Shown here one piece after another: positions 23,627-32,655 of a DNA stretch of 50,239 nucleotides (the stretch's first letter is position 1; each line of letters begins with the position of its first letter). The DNA comes from Syntrophomonas_A sp050258735 (GTDB lineage Bacteria > Bacillota > Syntrophomonadia > Syntrophomonadales > Syntrophomonadaceae). The position numbers and the translations under genes are program-made. Location: contig JBLMZJ010000122.1 of the NCBI GenBank assembly GCA_050258735.1, forward strand, positions 1 through 50,239, given 5' to 3'. The notes beneath the pieces are model-generated. The model ran no database searches and was not told where the DNA came from. It saw only the letters and a program-made list of their open reading frames with translations.

Positions 23627-24646
23627 TTATTTATTCTTGCTTGCCTTCCCGCTTGTTGAAGTCTTGTTAGTGCTTTTGGTCCGGTAATCCTTGATTACCG
23701 CCTTCTTTTTTAGATTATCCAGGTATTGATTAGCAACTTTTTCTTCCTTCTGTTTTTGGAGCGACATCATTATTTGATTGCGAGCATCTTTGAGGGTACG
23801 GACATTGTTATTCTTTATCGACCCCGCTTTGATAATATGATAACCAAATTGAGATTTTACCGGCGTCTTAGTAATTTCTCCCGGTTTTAAAGCCAACGCT
23901 GCTTGTTTGAATTCAGGGACCCATTGGCTGTCCTGATTGGTTAGGCCTACAAACCCTCCGTCTATTGCGCTGCCAGTATCTTTGGAATACTTTTTAGCCA
24001 GGTCAGCAAAATCGGCCCCACCTTTTATCTGTGCCATGATATCGTTGGCTTCTTTTTCGGTTTTGACCAGTATATGATATGTCTCGATTCCCCCGGCTTC
24101 CTGGAATTCGCTCAGGTGGGCCTTATAGTATTCTTCGATCTCCTTGTCGCTGACCTCTGCCTGTCCGGTGATCTTCTTATACAGTTTATTATACAGATAT
24201 TGAGTTTTAACGGATTCTATATAGGCATTCTCATCCATTTTATTTGTTTTGACGAAATTCTTGAATTCATCACTCTTGACTACATCACCCAGTTCTTTAT
24301 CGGAAACTTCTATGCCTTCTTCGGGAGCCTGCTGTAGGATCAGCTTCTGCATGACCACATCGTCCCACGCTGCTTTCTGAAGACTTTTAATAACGGTCGG
24401 GTCTTTCACTCCTGCTATTTCCATGCCTTGTTGGCCCTGATTAGCATTATTGATCTGAGCCACCTGTTTCTCATAGTATAATTCACGGATCTTATAGGCG
24501 TTATCAAATTCTGATTGGGTGATCTCATCACCATTTACGCTACCTATTACTTTGCCGTTTTTAACACTACCCGATGAGCCGCATCCTGCCATTATTAGAA
24601 CCGCCAGCAGCAGAAGCAGGCTTAACCATAAACGCCGTTTCAACAT
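23627..24646 (-). CDS. prsA: PrsA-like foldase lipoprotein (parvulin-type prolyl isomerase)
   Basis: A 339-residue lipoprotein anchored on the outer face of the membrane, where PrsA helps secreted proteins fold. A basic, hydrophobic signal ends in the lipobox LIMAGC (Cys about 22). A SurA_N/trigger-like helical domain (about 30-175) precedes the parvulin domain (about 180-275), which shows ETYHILVKTEKEA, KKYSKDTGSAIDGG and SQFGYHIIKAG. The tail is basic and Ser/Lys-rich. The ATG follows GGGGAGG. It lies between carA and fur on the same strand with a terminator upstream, so it is probably transcribed alone or with fur. The SLH surface proteins are possible clients (inference). Confidence 0.93.
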   Translation of the reverse strand: MLKRRLWLSLLLLLAVLIMAGCGSSGSVKNGKVIGSVNGDEITQSEFDNAYKIRELYYEKQVAQINNANQGQQGMEIAGVKDPTVIKSLQKAAWDDVVMQKLILQQAPEEGIEVSDKELGDVVKSDEFKNFVKTNKMDENAYIESVKTQYLYNKLYKKITGQAEVSDKEIEEYYKAHLSEFQEAGGIETYHILVKTEKEANDIMAQIKGGADFADLAKKYSKDTGSAIDGGFVGLTNQDSQWVPEFKQAALALKPGEITKTPVKSQFGYHIIKAGSIKNNNVRTLKDARNQIMMSLQKQKEEKVANQYLDNLKKKAVIKDYRTKSTNKTSTSGKASKNK

Positions 24647-24751
24647 TCATTCCTCCCCATAATCACCTGCCAGAAATTATAGCATATATGTGTGACCAAT
24701 GCCGTTGTTTGTGGTTAATAACGGTGGAAAATATAACTTCTAATGGGTAAA

Positions 24752-24788
24752 TAAAAACAGCACCGTTTCGATTTGGAACCGATGCTGT
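24752..24788 (-). terminator. carA terminator
   Basis: On the minus strand ACAGCATCGGTT pairs with AACGGTGCTGT and is followed by TTTTTATTT. It begins 18 bases after the carA stop. Confidence 0.85.
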
Positions 24789-24805
24789 CTATTAATTATC
24801 GATGC

Positions 24806-25897
24806 TTAATTGCCAAGATTGGTATCGACCAATTGGATAAACTGTTCAAAAAGGAACGAGGTATCCTGTGGCCCGGGGGATGCCTCCGGATGGAATTGAA
24901 CTGACATTAAGGGGAGCTCCGGGTGGAATATCCCCTCAACTGTATCATCAGTAAGATTTATAAAGCGTACCACCGCCCCGGTTCCGTCCAGGGAATCACG
25001 GTCAACCGCATAACCATGGTTTTGTGAGGTTATATAACATTTACCAGTGATATTGTCCCGAACGCTGTGATTTCCCCCACGGTGTCCAAAACGAAGCTTG
25101 AAGGTGGTACCCCCCAATGCTGTCGAAAGCAATTGATGGCCAAGGCAAATGCCGAAGATCGGCAGCTTGTTGAGGATTTTTTTCATTTCATCTACTGCGT
25201 AGGAACATACCGCCGGATCTCCGGGGCCATTGGATAGTACTATGCCATCCGGGTTAAGGGACATGATGTCTTCAGCAGTGGTACGGGCAGGTACACAGAC
25301 CAAACGGCAGTCACGGTGCAGCAATGAATCGATTATGTTTTGTTTGCAGCCGAAATCCCATAGTACCAACTGCCTGCTGCCCTCGCCCAATACCTTTATG
25401 GATTTTGTGCTGACTCCCGGGACCAGGTTGATATCTTCCAGCATTTTCTTACCCTCCCGGGCCATTCTTAGGAGATGATCCATATCATCAAGGTTGTCTG
25501 AAATGACTGACCCCATATTTCCTTCGGTACGCAGGTTCCTGGTAATAGCCCTGGTATCCACCCCCGTCAAACAGCTTACTCCAAAGCGCTCCATAAACTC
25601 ATTGAAGCCCCACTTGCTTTCATAGTGGCCGTTCAATGCCGAGGCTTCTCTTACTACCAACCCCTGCAGGGCCGGTTTTTCTGCCTCGAATCCATAGTCT
25701 CCGAAACCATAGTTCCCGATCTGGGGATAGGTCAGGACCAGGATCTGACCTGCATATGAGGGATCAGTAATGATCTCCTGATATCCATTCATGCTGGTGT
25801 TGAATACAGCTTCACCGGATACCGGCAAATTATAGCCGGTTATCTCGCCGGTATAGACCCGCCCGTTTTCCATTACCAGATATCCCTTGCGACTCAT
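24806..25897 (-). CDS. carA: Carbamoyl-phosphate synthase small (glutaminase) subunit
   Basis: This 363-residue subunit releases ammonia from glutamine and channels it to CarB, for arginine and pyrimidine synthesis. The N-terminal CPSase_sm_chain domain begins KGYLVMENGRVYTGE. The C-terminal class I amidotransferase domain has the nucleophile motif GICLGHQLL and the His-Glu pair HPEASPGP. The ATG at 25897 has GGGGAGG upstream, whereas a longer in-frame start does not. carB is not adjacent; the gene stands alone with its own promoter and terminator. The promoter carries the same upstream box as gdhA2 and nuoE, linking it to nitrogen control. Confidence 0.95.
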   Translation of the reverse strand: MSRKGYLVMENGRVYTGEITGYNLPVSGEAVFNTSMNGYQEIITDPSYAGQILVLTYPQIGNYGFGDYGFEAEKPALQGLVVREASALNGHYESKWGFNEFMERFGVSCLTGVDTRAITRNLRTEGNMGSVISDNLDDMDHLLRMAREGKKMLEDINLVPGVSTKSIKVLGEGSRQLVLWDFGCKQNIIDSLLHRDCRLVCVPARTTAEDIMSLNPDGIVLSNGPGDPAVCSYAVDEMKKILNKLPIFGICLGHQLLSTALGGTTFKLRFGHRGGNHSVRDNITGKCYITSQNHGYAVDRDSLDGTGAVVRFINLTDDTVEGIFHPELPLMSVQFHPEASPGPQDTSFLFEQFIQLVDTNLGN

Positions 25898-25949
25898 CTC
25901 CAAGTACCTCCCCACTTTTTTGACCAAACCCCGCTTTCAAACCTAAAAT

Positions 25950-26006
25950 ATTATATTTGGCAATCCAATAAAAAACAAGGGGAAAGCATTAGAAATAATG
26001 TATACA
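25950..26006 (-). promoter_or_regulatory. carA promoter with upstream nitrogen-type box
   Basis: On the minus strand: TTGTTT (25973-25978), 17-base spacer, TATAAT (25950-25955). The box TGTATACA (25999-26006), read with its flank as TGTATACATTAT, is 43 bases from the -10 hexamer. Confidence 0.55.
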
Positions 26007-26040
26007 CCCCTGCAGTTCCTAAACAACAGACGGCAAGTTA

Positions 26041-26338
26041 AACGGAGGTATTTACATACCCCCGTTCCAGACCGCCAAAAAGAGCGAATCTCATCGTTAC
26101 ATAGGAAGCACAGCTCAATCAACGTACCCCATGTATGCTTCAATCGCTGTTCTTCCTTGTGCCTCAGATTGAACTTCCTGCAAATGGGGTCACCGAAGCC
26201 TACTAATCCGCGATTATTAAGATGGCTTACCATTCTTACCTCAACTGAAAGGACTTCTTTTGCAACTTACCTTCACACTTTTTGCTCGGTCTCCTTTCTT
26301 CTTTGATAAGCTGAAACGGAGATAAATACCTCCGTTTC
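26041..26338. repeat. Structured element between two related hairpins, 3' of glnA
   Basis: A left hairpin (AACGGAGGTAT/ATACCCCCGTT, 26041-26066) and a right hairpin (GAAACGGAG/CTCCGTTTC, 26313-26338, 12 bases after the glnA stop) enclose an element at about 26083-26180. It shares GCTCAATCAACGTAC and CTTC/AATCGC blocks with the gdhA2 element. Its core stem is GGAAG-C-ACAGC...GCTGT-T-CTTCC with an inner CGTAC/GTATG. The rest of the 25898-26349 gap holds the carA promoter; 26181-26312 shows no gene. Confidence 0.7.
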
Positions 26339-26349
26339 ACAATTATTAT

Positions 26350-27684
26350 TTAGAATCTGGTCAGGTATTGTTTTACTTCCCAGGGAGTCACCTGCATGGC
26401 GTATTCCCTCCATTCTTCCATACGCCCCTCAACCAGTTTTTCATATATATGACCACCCAAGGCGCTCTTTATGATCTCATTCTTCTCCAACTCCTGGAGA
26501 GCCTCCAGCAGATCACCGGGCAGACTTTCAATATTGAACGCCTTGCGCTCGTCTGCATCCATCTTGTATATATTGCGGTCTACCGGCTCCGGTGGTTCGA
26601 TCTGGTTTTTGATGCCGTCCAGTCCAGCCTTCAACATTACTGCCATCGCCAGGTAGGGATTGCAGCTGGGGTCGGGATTGCGAACTTCGATACGGGTGCT
26701 CATTCCTCGCTTGGCCGGTACCCTGATGAGACAACTGCGGTTTTTTCCGGACCAGGCCAGGTATACCGGTGCTTCATAGCCAGGGACCAGTCTCTTATAG
26801 GAGTTTACCGTGGGATTAGTAACCGCACTCAAAGCCCTGGCATGCTTAAGGATTCCGCCCATGTACCAGCGGGCCAGATCGCTCAGCTGATCCTCGCCTT
26901 CCGGGTCATAGAATGCATTCTTGCCTTCGATAAATAAGGATTGGTGGCAATGCATCCCGGAACCGTTTATGCCGAAAATGGGCTTCGGCATAAAGGAGGC
27001 ATGGAGGCCATGGCGCTGGGCAATAGATCTTACCGTTAGTTTAAAGGTCATGATCGCGTCAGCAATAGTCAGGGCGTCTCCATATTTGAAATCTATCTCG
27101 TGCTGTCCCGGAGCTACCTCATGATGGGAGGCTTCGATCTCGAAGCCCATCTCTTCCAGTGTCATATCCATATCCCGGCGGGCATTCTCACCGAGGTCTA
27201 CCGGCGCCAGGTCAAAGTAGCCGGCATCATCCTGGGTATTAGTGGTCGCCCGCCCGTTCTCATCGGACAGGAACAGGAAAAATTCAGCCTCAGGACCCAC
27301 CTGCATGTTGTAACCCATAGCCTGGGCCTCTTTTAAAACGCGTTTCAGATTAGTGCGAGGACAGCCATCAAATGGAGTTCCATCAGGGTTGGCTACGTCA
27401 CAGATCAGTCGAGCGACCTTGCCGGTACCGCCCCGCCAGGGAAACACTACAAATGTATTGGGGTCGGGGACCAGATACATATCTGATTCCGATATCTCGG
27501 CAAATCCATGAATAGATGATCCATCAAACATCAATTCACCATCGAGCGCTTTTTCCAACTGGCTGACGGGAATGGCAACGTTCTTCATGACACCCATGAT
27601 ATCGGTAAATTGAAGCCGTATAAATCTGATCTCTTCTTCTTTGACCCTCTCCAATATGGTTTTCTTCTGCTTGTTGTTGGCCAT
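26350..27684 (-). CDS. glnA: Glutamine synthetase, type I
   Basis: A 444-residue cytoplasmic enzyme that makes glutamine from glutamate, ammonia and ATP. Family motifs appear in order: MFDGSSIHGF, the metal-binding AEFFLF and HHEVAPGQHEIDFKY, GSGMHCHQS, the ATP-site KRLVPGYEAPVYLAWSGKNR and the glutamate-binding RIEVRNPDPSCNPYLA. The length fits the Firmicute GSI-alpha class. The adenylylation-loop tyrosine context typical of GSI-beta is not seen, so feedback control rather than adenylylation is expected. The start follows TAGGAGG. It lies 54 bases after the ANTAR gene and is probably transcribed with it, so it would be under leader antitermination and the shared upstream box. Confidence 0.97.
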   Translation of the reverse strand: MANNKQKKTILERVKEEEIRFIRLQFTDIMGVMKNVAIPVSQLEKALDGELMFDGSSIHGFAEISESDMYLVPDPNTFVVFPWRGGTGKVARLICDVANPDGTPFDGCPRTNLKRVLKEAQAMGYNMQVGPEAEFFLFLSDENGRATTNTQDDAGYFDLAPVDLGENARRDMDMTLEEMGFEIEASHHEVAPGQHEIDFKYGDALTIADAIMTFKLTVRSIAQRHGLHASFMPKPIFGINGSGMHCHQSLFIEGKNAFYDPEGEDQLSDLARWYMGGILKHARALSAVTNPTVNSYKRLVPGYEAPVYLAWSGKNRSCLIRVPAKRGMSTRIEVRNPDPSCNPYLAMAVMLKAGLDGIKNQIEPPEPVDRNIYKMDADERKAFNIESLPGDLLEALQELEKNEIIKSALGGHIYEKLVEGRMEEWREYAMQVTPWEVKQYLTRF

Positions 27685-27738
27685 TTTTATTCCTCCTAAA
27701 AATTTTGTATCCGATAAAATATTAGGACATTGAGTGTT

Positions 27739-28305
27739 TTAAGGCGTTTCATTCTCAAATGCGATGATTATAGCTCGGGCTACCTCCTTCTTATTGAGGC
27801 CGCGGTTCATACTCTCCTTCTGTATCCTGCGGTAGGCATCTTTCTCATCGATACCCAATGTCTTCATGAGTATGCCCTTGGCCTGTTCCACCAGCTTGCG
27901 GGTATTGATCTCCTCCCGCATCTTCTCCAGTTCCTTCTGCATATTTTCCACCTGCTGTTTATAGAACAGACAGACCTCTACCACTGATAAAAGAGTTTCC
28001 TCGCCAACAGGCTTATCTACGTGGGCATAATCTCTGCGGAGGTGTCCATCCTTTTCACCTGTAAGTATCAAGACCCGGGCCAGGTTATCTCCTTCAACGA
28101 TTCCAGCCAGTTCTACCACGCTTCCTCCTTCCAATGCGCCATCAATAATCAGGAGATCGGGATAAAAGGTGCGACATTTGCGCAGGGTTTCCGGTATGTT
28201 CTTGGTTTCTGCCACTACCTGATAAGCAGAACGCTGCAGAATGTCCCGGGTCAGCCTCCGGCTGCTATCCTTGCTGTCGGCAACAATTATTCTAGCTCTC
28301 GGCAC
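27739..28305 (-). CDS. ANTAR-domain response regulator (antiterminator)
   Basis: A 188-residue protein with a receiver-like domain (about 1-115; RIIVADS and DLLIIDG strands, a Lys in DKPVG), a coiled linker (about 120-145) and a C-terminal ANTAR domain (LVEQAKGILMKTLGIDEKDAYRRIQ). ANTAR proteins bind paired RNA hairpins and prevent intrinsic termination. The receiver acid pocket looks reduced: Asp-Ser rather than Asp-Asp near the N-terminus. The GTG at 28305 lies 8 bases after GAGGTGA and is preferred over the ATG at 28314, which overlaps that site. A strong terminator sits directly upstream, and glnA follows. In some clostridia an ANTAR protein (NitR) is encoded next to glnA, which supports a role in nitrogen control. 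Confidence 0.9.
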   Translation of the reverse strand: MPRARIIVADSKDSSRRLTRDILQRSAYQVVAETKNIPETLRKCRTFYPDLLIIDGALEGGSVVELAGIVEGDNLARVLILTGEKDGHLRRDYAHVDKPVGEETLLSVVEVCLFYKQQVENMQKELEKMREEINTRKLVEQAKGILMKTLGIDEKDAYRRIQKESMNRGLNKKEVARAIIIAFENETP

Positions 28306-28322
28306 AACTTTCATCACCTCAC

Positions 28323-28384
28323 AAAAAAAAGGGGGCACGATAAAGTCACAAGCAGAATCTCTGACTATATCGGGCCCCCTTTGC
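28323..28384 (-). terminator. Leader terminator (attenuator) before the ANTAR-glnA operon
   Basis: On the minus strand AAAGGGGGC pairs with GCCCCCTTT, with an inner CGATA-T-AGTCA/TGACT-T-TATCG stem, followed by eight T and then at once by the ANTAR ribosome binding site. Just upstream, GGGC (in ATATGGGCAAAG) can pair with GCCC of the terminator's left arm as a competing antiterminator. Confidence 0.85.
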
Positions 28385-28415
28385 CCATATTTGCTATTAG
28401 GTTTTCACAATTTTT

Positions 28416-28472
28416 ATTTTATAAACCTCCTGCTGATAAAACAAGAGGTTTACGCCAAATATATTGTATACT
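28416..28472 (-). promoter_or_regulatory. ANTAR-glnA promoter with upstream nitrogen-type box
   Basis: On the minus strand: TTGTTT (28439-28444), 17-base spacer, TAAAAT (28416-28421). The box AGTATACA (28465-28472), with flank AGTATACAATAT, is 43 bases from the -10, as at carA. The transcript would begin near 28409 and read through the leader terminator. Confidence 0.5.
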
Positions 28473-28535
28473 CGGGCCAATGATAAAAACAAATCTCATC
28501 GTCCTAGAATTTTGCCATGTTTATATTATAGAGTC

Positions 28536-29801
28536 TTACATGTTCTTGATTAGTTCATCGGCAAAGGCTGAACATTTGACCTCGGTGGCACCATCCATCA
28601 GACGGGCAAAATCGTAGGTAACTACCTTGCCGGCAATGGTCCTCTCCATGGCGCTGATGATGAGGTCAGCCGCCTCGTCCCAGCCCAGATGACGCAGCAT
28701 CATTTCCCCGGATAGTATCACCGAGGACGGGTTTACCTTGTCCAGTCCGGCATATTTGGGAGCAGTACCATGAGTAGCTTCAAAAATGGCATGCCCGGTC
28801 ACATAATTGATATTAGCACCCGGAGCTATTCCGATACCGCCCACTTGTGCAGCCAGTGCATCAGAGGCATAATCGCCGTTGAGATTCAGAGTGGCTACCA
28901 CATCGAACTCATCAGGGCGGGTCAGTATCTGCTGCAGGAATATGTCAGCGATCGCATCCTTGACCAAGATCTTACCGGCGGACAGCGCTTCCTTCTGGGC
29001 CTTGTCAGCTGCGGCTTCCCCTTCGGCTTCTTTGATCCGGTCATACTGATCCCAGGTAAAAACCTGGTCGGCAAATTCGGTCTCCGCCAGTTCATATCCC
29101 CAGTTGCGGAAGGCTCCTTCCGTATACTTCATTATATTTCCCTTGTGTACTATAGTCACACTCCTGCGCTTGCTCTTGATAGCGTAGTTAAGAGCAGCCC
29201 TCATCAATCTCTTAGTCCCCTCGGATGAAACTGGTTTGATGCCGATACCAGAAGTTTCCGGGAAGCGGATCTTTGTTACTTTCATCTCTTTTTGCAAGAA
29301 ATCAATGAGCTTCTTGACCTCTTCCGTGCCACTGGCGTATTCGATACCCGCATAAATATCTTCGGTATTCTCCCGGAAAATGACCATGTCTACCTTTTCC
29401 GGCTGTTTGACCGGTGAAGGTACACCAGCAAAATACCGGACCGGACGCAGACAGGTATACAGATCGAGTGCCTGGCGCAGGGCCACGTTAAGGGAACGTA
29501 TACCTCCACCGATCGGAGTGGTCAATGGTCCCTTGATGGCGATGATATATTCACGGATAACCTCCAGGGTCTCTTTAGGCAGCCAATCTCCCGTCAGGTT
29601 ATAGGACTTTTCGCCAGCCAGTACTTCCTTCCAAACGATGGATCTGCGGCCCTGATAAGCCTTCTCGACGGCAGCTTCCAGAACCCTGGAGGCAGCAGCC
29701 CAGATATCAGGTCCAGTCCCATCACCAATAATAAAGGGCAATATTGGGTGGTCAGGAACCCGGAGCACTCCATTTTCGACGGTAATCTTCTCCCCTTGCA
29801 T
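28536..29801 (-). CDS. icd: Isocitrate dehydrogenase, NADP-type
   Basis: A 421-residue enzyme that oxidises isocitrate to 2-oxoglutarate, the carbon skeleton for glutamate. Motifs: GDGTGPDIW at the N-terminus, the substrate loop ENTEDIYAGIEY, the metal aspartates in LNLNGDYASDALAAQVGG and the coenzyme region FEATHGTAPKYAG. Length and pattern match the bacterial homodimeric NADP enzymes. The ATG at 29801 has AGGAGG 7 bases upstream; the longer reading lacks one. It follows the NuoG/GltD gene by 82 bases on the same strand without an obvious terminator, so nuoE-nuoF-nuoG/GltD-icd may be one operon. This would couple 2-oxoglutarate supply to redox balance. Confidence 0.95.
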   Translation of the reverse strand: MQGEKITVENGVLRVPDHPILPFIIGDGTGPDIWAAASRVLEAAVEKAYQGRRSIVWKEVLAGEKSYNLTGDWLPKETLEVIREYIIAIKGPLTTPIGGGIRSLNVALRQALDLYTCLRPVRYFAGVPSPVKQPEKVDMVIFRENTEDIYAGIEYASGTEEVKKLIDFLQKEMKVTKIRFPETSGIGIKPVSSEGTKRLMRAALNYAIKSKRRSVTIVHKGNIMKYTEGAFRNWGYELAETEFADQVFTWDQYDRIKEAEGEAAADKAQKEALSAGKILVKDAIADIFLQQILTRPDEFDVVATLNLNGDYASDALAAQVGGIGIAPGANINYVTGHAIFEATHGTAPKYAGLDKVNPSSVILSGEMMLRHLGWDEAADLIISAMERTIAGKVVTYDFARLMDGATEVKCSAFADELIKNM

Positions 29802-29883
29802 CAATAAACCTCCTGTAAACAAATTTGCAATCGTTTTCACAATTTCTTCATGGCCCGGTTTAAATCCTGCCAGTTAAAGTCTT

Positions 29884-32640
29884 TTAATTGATACCAGGCG
29901 TTACAACTATGATCCGGCCAACTGGTTCAGCCGGTTCGGTCATCAGGATCAACTCAGCAATGAGCGCCAGTTCATTACTATCCACACTGTAACCATCCAC
30001 CAGGATCATTGCTTTCTCGGCTCTGGTATACATCTCCGCGATTTGTGCAGCCTGTTCGCTGACGGCCAGCCCCTCCAACTCACCAACCAGACTTGATAAG
30101 CGGGCGGCATGGTTCTGTTTGTATTCAGAGGAATACCAGCCATTCATGAGTACTGCCGCCAGAATCTCCCGCCACAAATGATTATTATCAATAACGGATA
30201 TCTTTTTGAAGGCAGTGTCATCGGCCAGGGTTTTTTCCGAACTGATGATTATCAATTTAGCTCCCCCGGCGGCGGTTCGGGCCTTGATAGCTCCTACCTG
30301 CGAAGATTTGAAGGAACCCCGCATAAGGATAATGTCAGTATCCGCCAGTCCCTCCCATTTGCCCTCTTTATTTATTAATCGGGCAGCCGTACCGGCAGCT
30401 TCTTCCCAGGAAAAAGCGGGTATTTTAGCATCGCTGCAAATTCCATCTTTAACATCTGACTTCCACTCAAAGCGTCCCCGCTCGCAAAGCAGTCCCCCCG
30501 CCGGCGGCACGGCCCGTACCTGCAGAGAGCCATAGCTTTCGATGACCTGCGTGCATTCCATGCTGCATTGTGAACAATGGGTAAGGTTTGGGGAAAGAGC
30601 CAAAGGAACCTGTTTGGCTATAGGGTCACGCGTGGTCAGAGCACCTGTCGGGCATACATTTACGCATTCTCCGCAGGAAATACAATCCGTTAGCTGCAGG
30701 GGCAGATCCAACTCCGGCTGGATAATGGTTTCAAAGCCGCGATGGACCAGGCCCCAGGCGCCAGCACCGATCACTTCGTCACAGGTCCTGATGCACAGAC
30801 TGCAGAAGATGCACTTGCCGGCATCCTGAATGATATAAGGATGCCCGCTATAGACCGGTACCGGATGTTTGGCCCCGGCCAAATGTACCGGATTGGCCTG
30901 ATACTGACCGGCGTATTTTATCAATTTACACTCAAAATAATCCATGCAGCCGCATTCCAGGCAGCGGCCCGCTTCACGTTCAGCCTCGGCCGGATCGAAG
31001 ACCTGGCTCACCAGCTCGAAATTGGATCTCCTGAGCGCCGGGTCAGCATGCTTAAGTTTAGCCCGCGGTTCGCGGATCTTCCCGGCAAAATCATCGGCCG
31101 ATACCTGTTTCTCCACCAGGTAGGGCTTGGTATATACCATTTCCTTGCCAGCCAGGTAATCGTTCATGGCTCGGGCGGCTTCTTTACCCTGCGCCACCGC
31201 TTCGATGGCGATTCCCGGTCCGGTCACTCCATCGCCCCCGGCAAATACTCCCGGCAGGTTAGTCAAGAAGTTGCTCTCATCGGCGGCGAGTGATCCCCAG
31301 CGGGTCAACTCCAATCCTTCGAATCCAGCGGTGTTGACCTGCTGGCCTATGGCCGCGATTACATTATCAACGGCGATAACCTTTTCTTCACCGGTGGGTA
31401 CCGGGCGGCGACGTCCTGATTTATCAGGTTCACCCAGTTCCATCACCTGCATCCTGATGGCGTTTACCCTACCATTTTCAGCGCTGATCTCAGCGGGTGC
31501 CACCAGAAAATGAAATTTGACTCCTTCTTCGATGGCTTCCTCGATTTCCAGATCTTCTGCCGGCATCTCTGCCCGGGTGCGGCGATAGAGCACCATGACT
31601 TCGCTGGCTCCCAGCCGGACCGAGGTGCGGGCCGCGTCCATGGCGGTATTCCCGCCGCCGATTATGGCCACCTTCGGGCCTATCTCCACCGGCCGCTGCA
31701 TGGCTGCATCGCGCAGGAAATCGATTCCCCCGAGTACTCCCGGCAGATCTTCGCCGGGACAGTCGATCCTGGAGGATGTCCAGGCGCCTATACCTAAAAA
31801 CACGGCATCGTATTGCTGGCGCAGCTCTTCTAGGGTTATATCGCTATTTACCCGGGTGTTGGGGACAAATTTCACACCCAACTTGCGGATATTATCTATT
31901 TCTTTATCCAAGAGTTTTTTCGGCAGCCGGTATTCCGGTATGCCATAACGCAACATGCCGCCAAACTCGGGCATTGCATCATATACTGTAACCTGATGAC
32001 CTCCTTTGGCCAGGAAAAATGCTGCTGTCAATCCGGCCGGTCCGGAACCTATGATGGCAGCCTTCTTGCCGGTGGCTGGCTTGGTCTGGATTTCATAGGC
32101 CTGCGGATCGTGCAGATCCTGCCAGGCCGCAAAAGCCTTCAAGGCAGCAATAGCGACCGGTTCTTCCACCAACTGCCGTCGGCAGGCATCCTCACAGGGA
32201 TGAGGACATACCAGCCCGATGCTCAGCGGGACCGGGATAGCCTCTTTGATCAAGGCGGTTGCTTCATTATATTTACCATTGGCGATCAAGCCCACATAAC
32301 CCTGGCAGTCAGTATGAGCCGGACAGGCCTTGGAACATGGCGGGCGGCAGTCACCATTATGATCAGACAGCAGCAGTTCCAGGGTCATCTTCCGGGACTT
32401 TCTTATGCGAGGATTATCGGTATAAACCACCATACCATCGCTGGCAGCAGTTGCACAGGAACGGACCAGATTTTCACTGCCTTCCAGCTGCACCACACAG
32501 ATGCCGCAGGAGCCATACGGTTTCAGACGTTCATCATGGCAGAGAGTGGGTATCTCAATACCTCCTGCCCGGGCTACATCCAAAATGGTCTGCCCCTTTC
32601 GGCCGGTCAAATTCTTACCGTCTATCGTCAAATGAATCAT
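29884..32640 (-). CDS. NuoG-like protein with inserted GltD-type FAD domain
   Basis: A 918-residue redox protein. Domains in order: a [2Fe-2S] ferredoxin domain (about 1-75, CHDERLKPYGSCGIC), an NuoG-type His-Cys segment, a GltD-like flavoprotein with two Rossmann motifs (GSGPAGLTAA and GGGNTAMDAA, about 175-500), paired [4Fe-4S] motifs (CIFCSLCIRTC and CISCGECVNVCP, about 610-665) and a remnant molybdopterin-oxidoreductase N-terminus (CSQCSMEC...LCERGRFEW). No hydrogenase H-cluster or complete molybdenum domain is present. With NuoE and NuoF it should form a soluble NADH module that passes electrons to ferredoxin, NADP or another partner. Electron bifurcation is possible but not shown. The ATG at 32640 follows GAGAGGTG. 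Confidence 0.88.
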   Translation of the reverse strand: MIHLTIDGKNLTGRKGQTILDVARAGGIEIPTLCHDERLKPYGSCGICVVQLEGSENLVRSCATAASDGMVVYTDNPRIRKSRKMTLELLLSDHNGDCRPPCSKACPAHTDCQGYVGLIANGKYNEATALIKEAIPVPLSIGLVCPHPCEDACRRQLVEEPVAIAALKAFAAWQDLHDPQAYEIQTKPATGKKAAIIGSGPAGLTAAFFLAKGGHQVTVYDAMPEFGGMLRYGIPEYRLPKKLLDKEIDNIRKLGVKFVPNTRVNSDITLEELRQQYDAVFLGIGAWTSSRIDCPGEDLPGVLGGIDFLRDAAMQRPVEIGPKVAIIGGGNTAMDAARTSVRLGASEVMVLYRRTRAEMPAEDLEIEEAIEEGVKFHFLVAPAEISAENGRVNAIRMQVMELGEPDKSGRRRPVPTGEEKVIAVDNVIAAIGQQVNTAGFEGLELTRWGSLAADESNFLTNLPGVFAGGDGVTGPGIAIEAVAQGKEAARAMNDYLAGKEMVYTKPYLVEKQVSADDFAGKIREPRAKLKHADPALRRSNFELVSQVFDPAEAEREAGRCLECGCMDYFECKLIKYAGQYQANPVHLAGAKHPVPVYSGHPYIIQDAGKCIFCSLCIRTCDEVIGAGAWGLVHRGFETIIQPELDLPLQLTDCISCGECVNVCPTGALTTRDPIAKQVPLALSPNLTHCSQCSMECTQVIESYGSLQVRAVPPAGGLLCERGRFEWKSDVKDGICSDAKIPAFSWEEAAGTAARLINKEGKWEGLADTDIILMRGSFKSSQVGAIKARTAAGGAKLIIISSEKTLADDTAFKKISVIDNNHLWREILAAVLMNGWYSSEYKQNHAARLSSLVGELEGLAVSEQAAQIAEMYTRAEKAMILVDGYSVDSNELALIAELILMTEPAEPVGRIIVVTPGIN

Positions 32641-32655
32641 CCTTATCACCTCTCC

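Noticed and set aside
25943..26233. A 96-codon minus-strand frame between carA and glnA
   Set aside because: It is made from the dispersed element, flanking hairpin and carA promoter and has no ribosome binding site.
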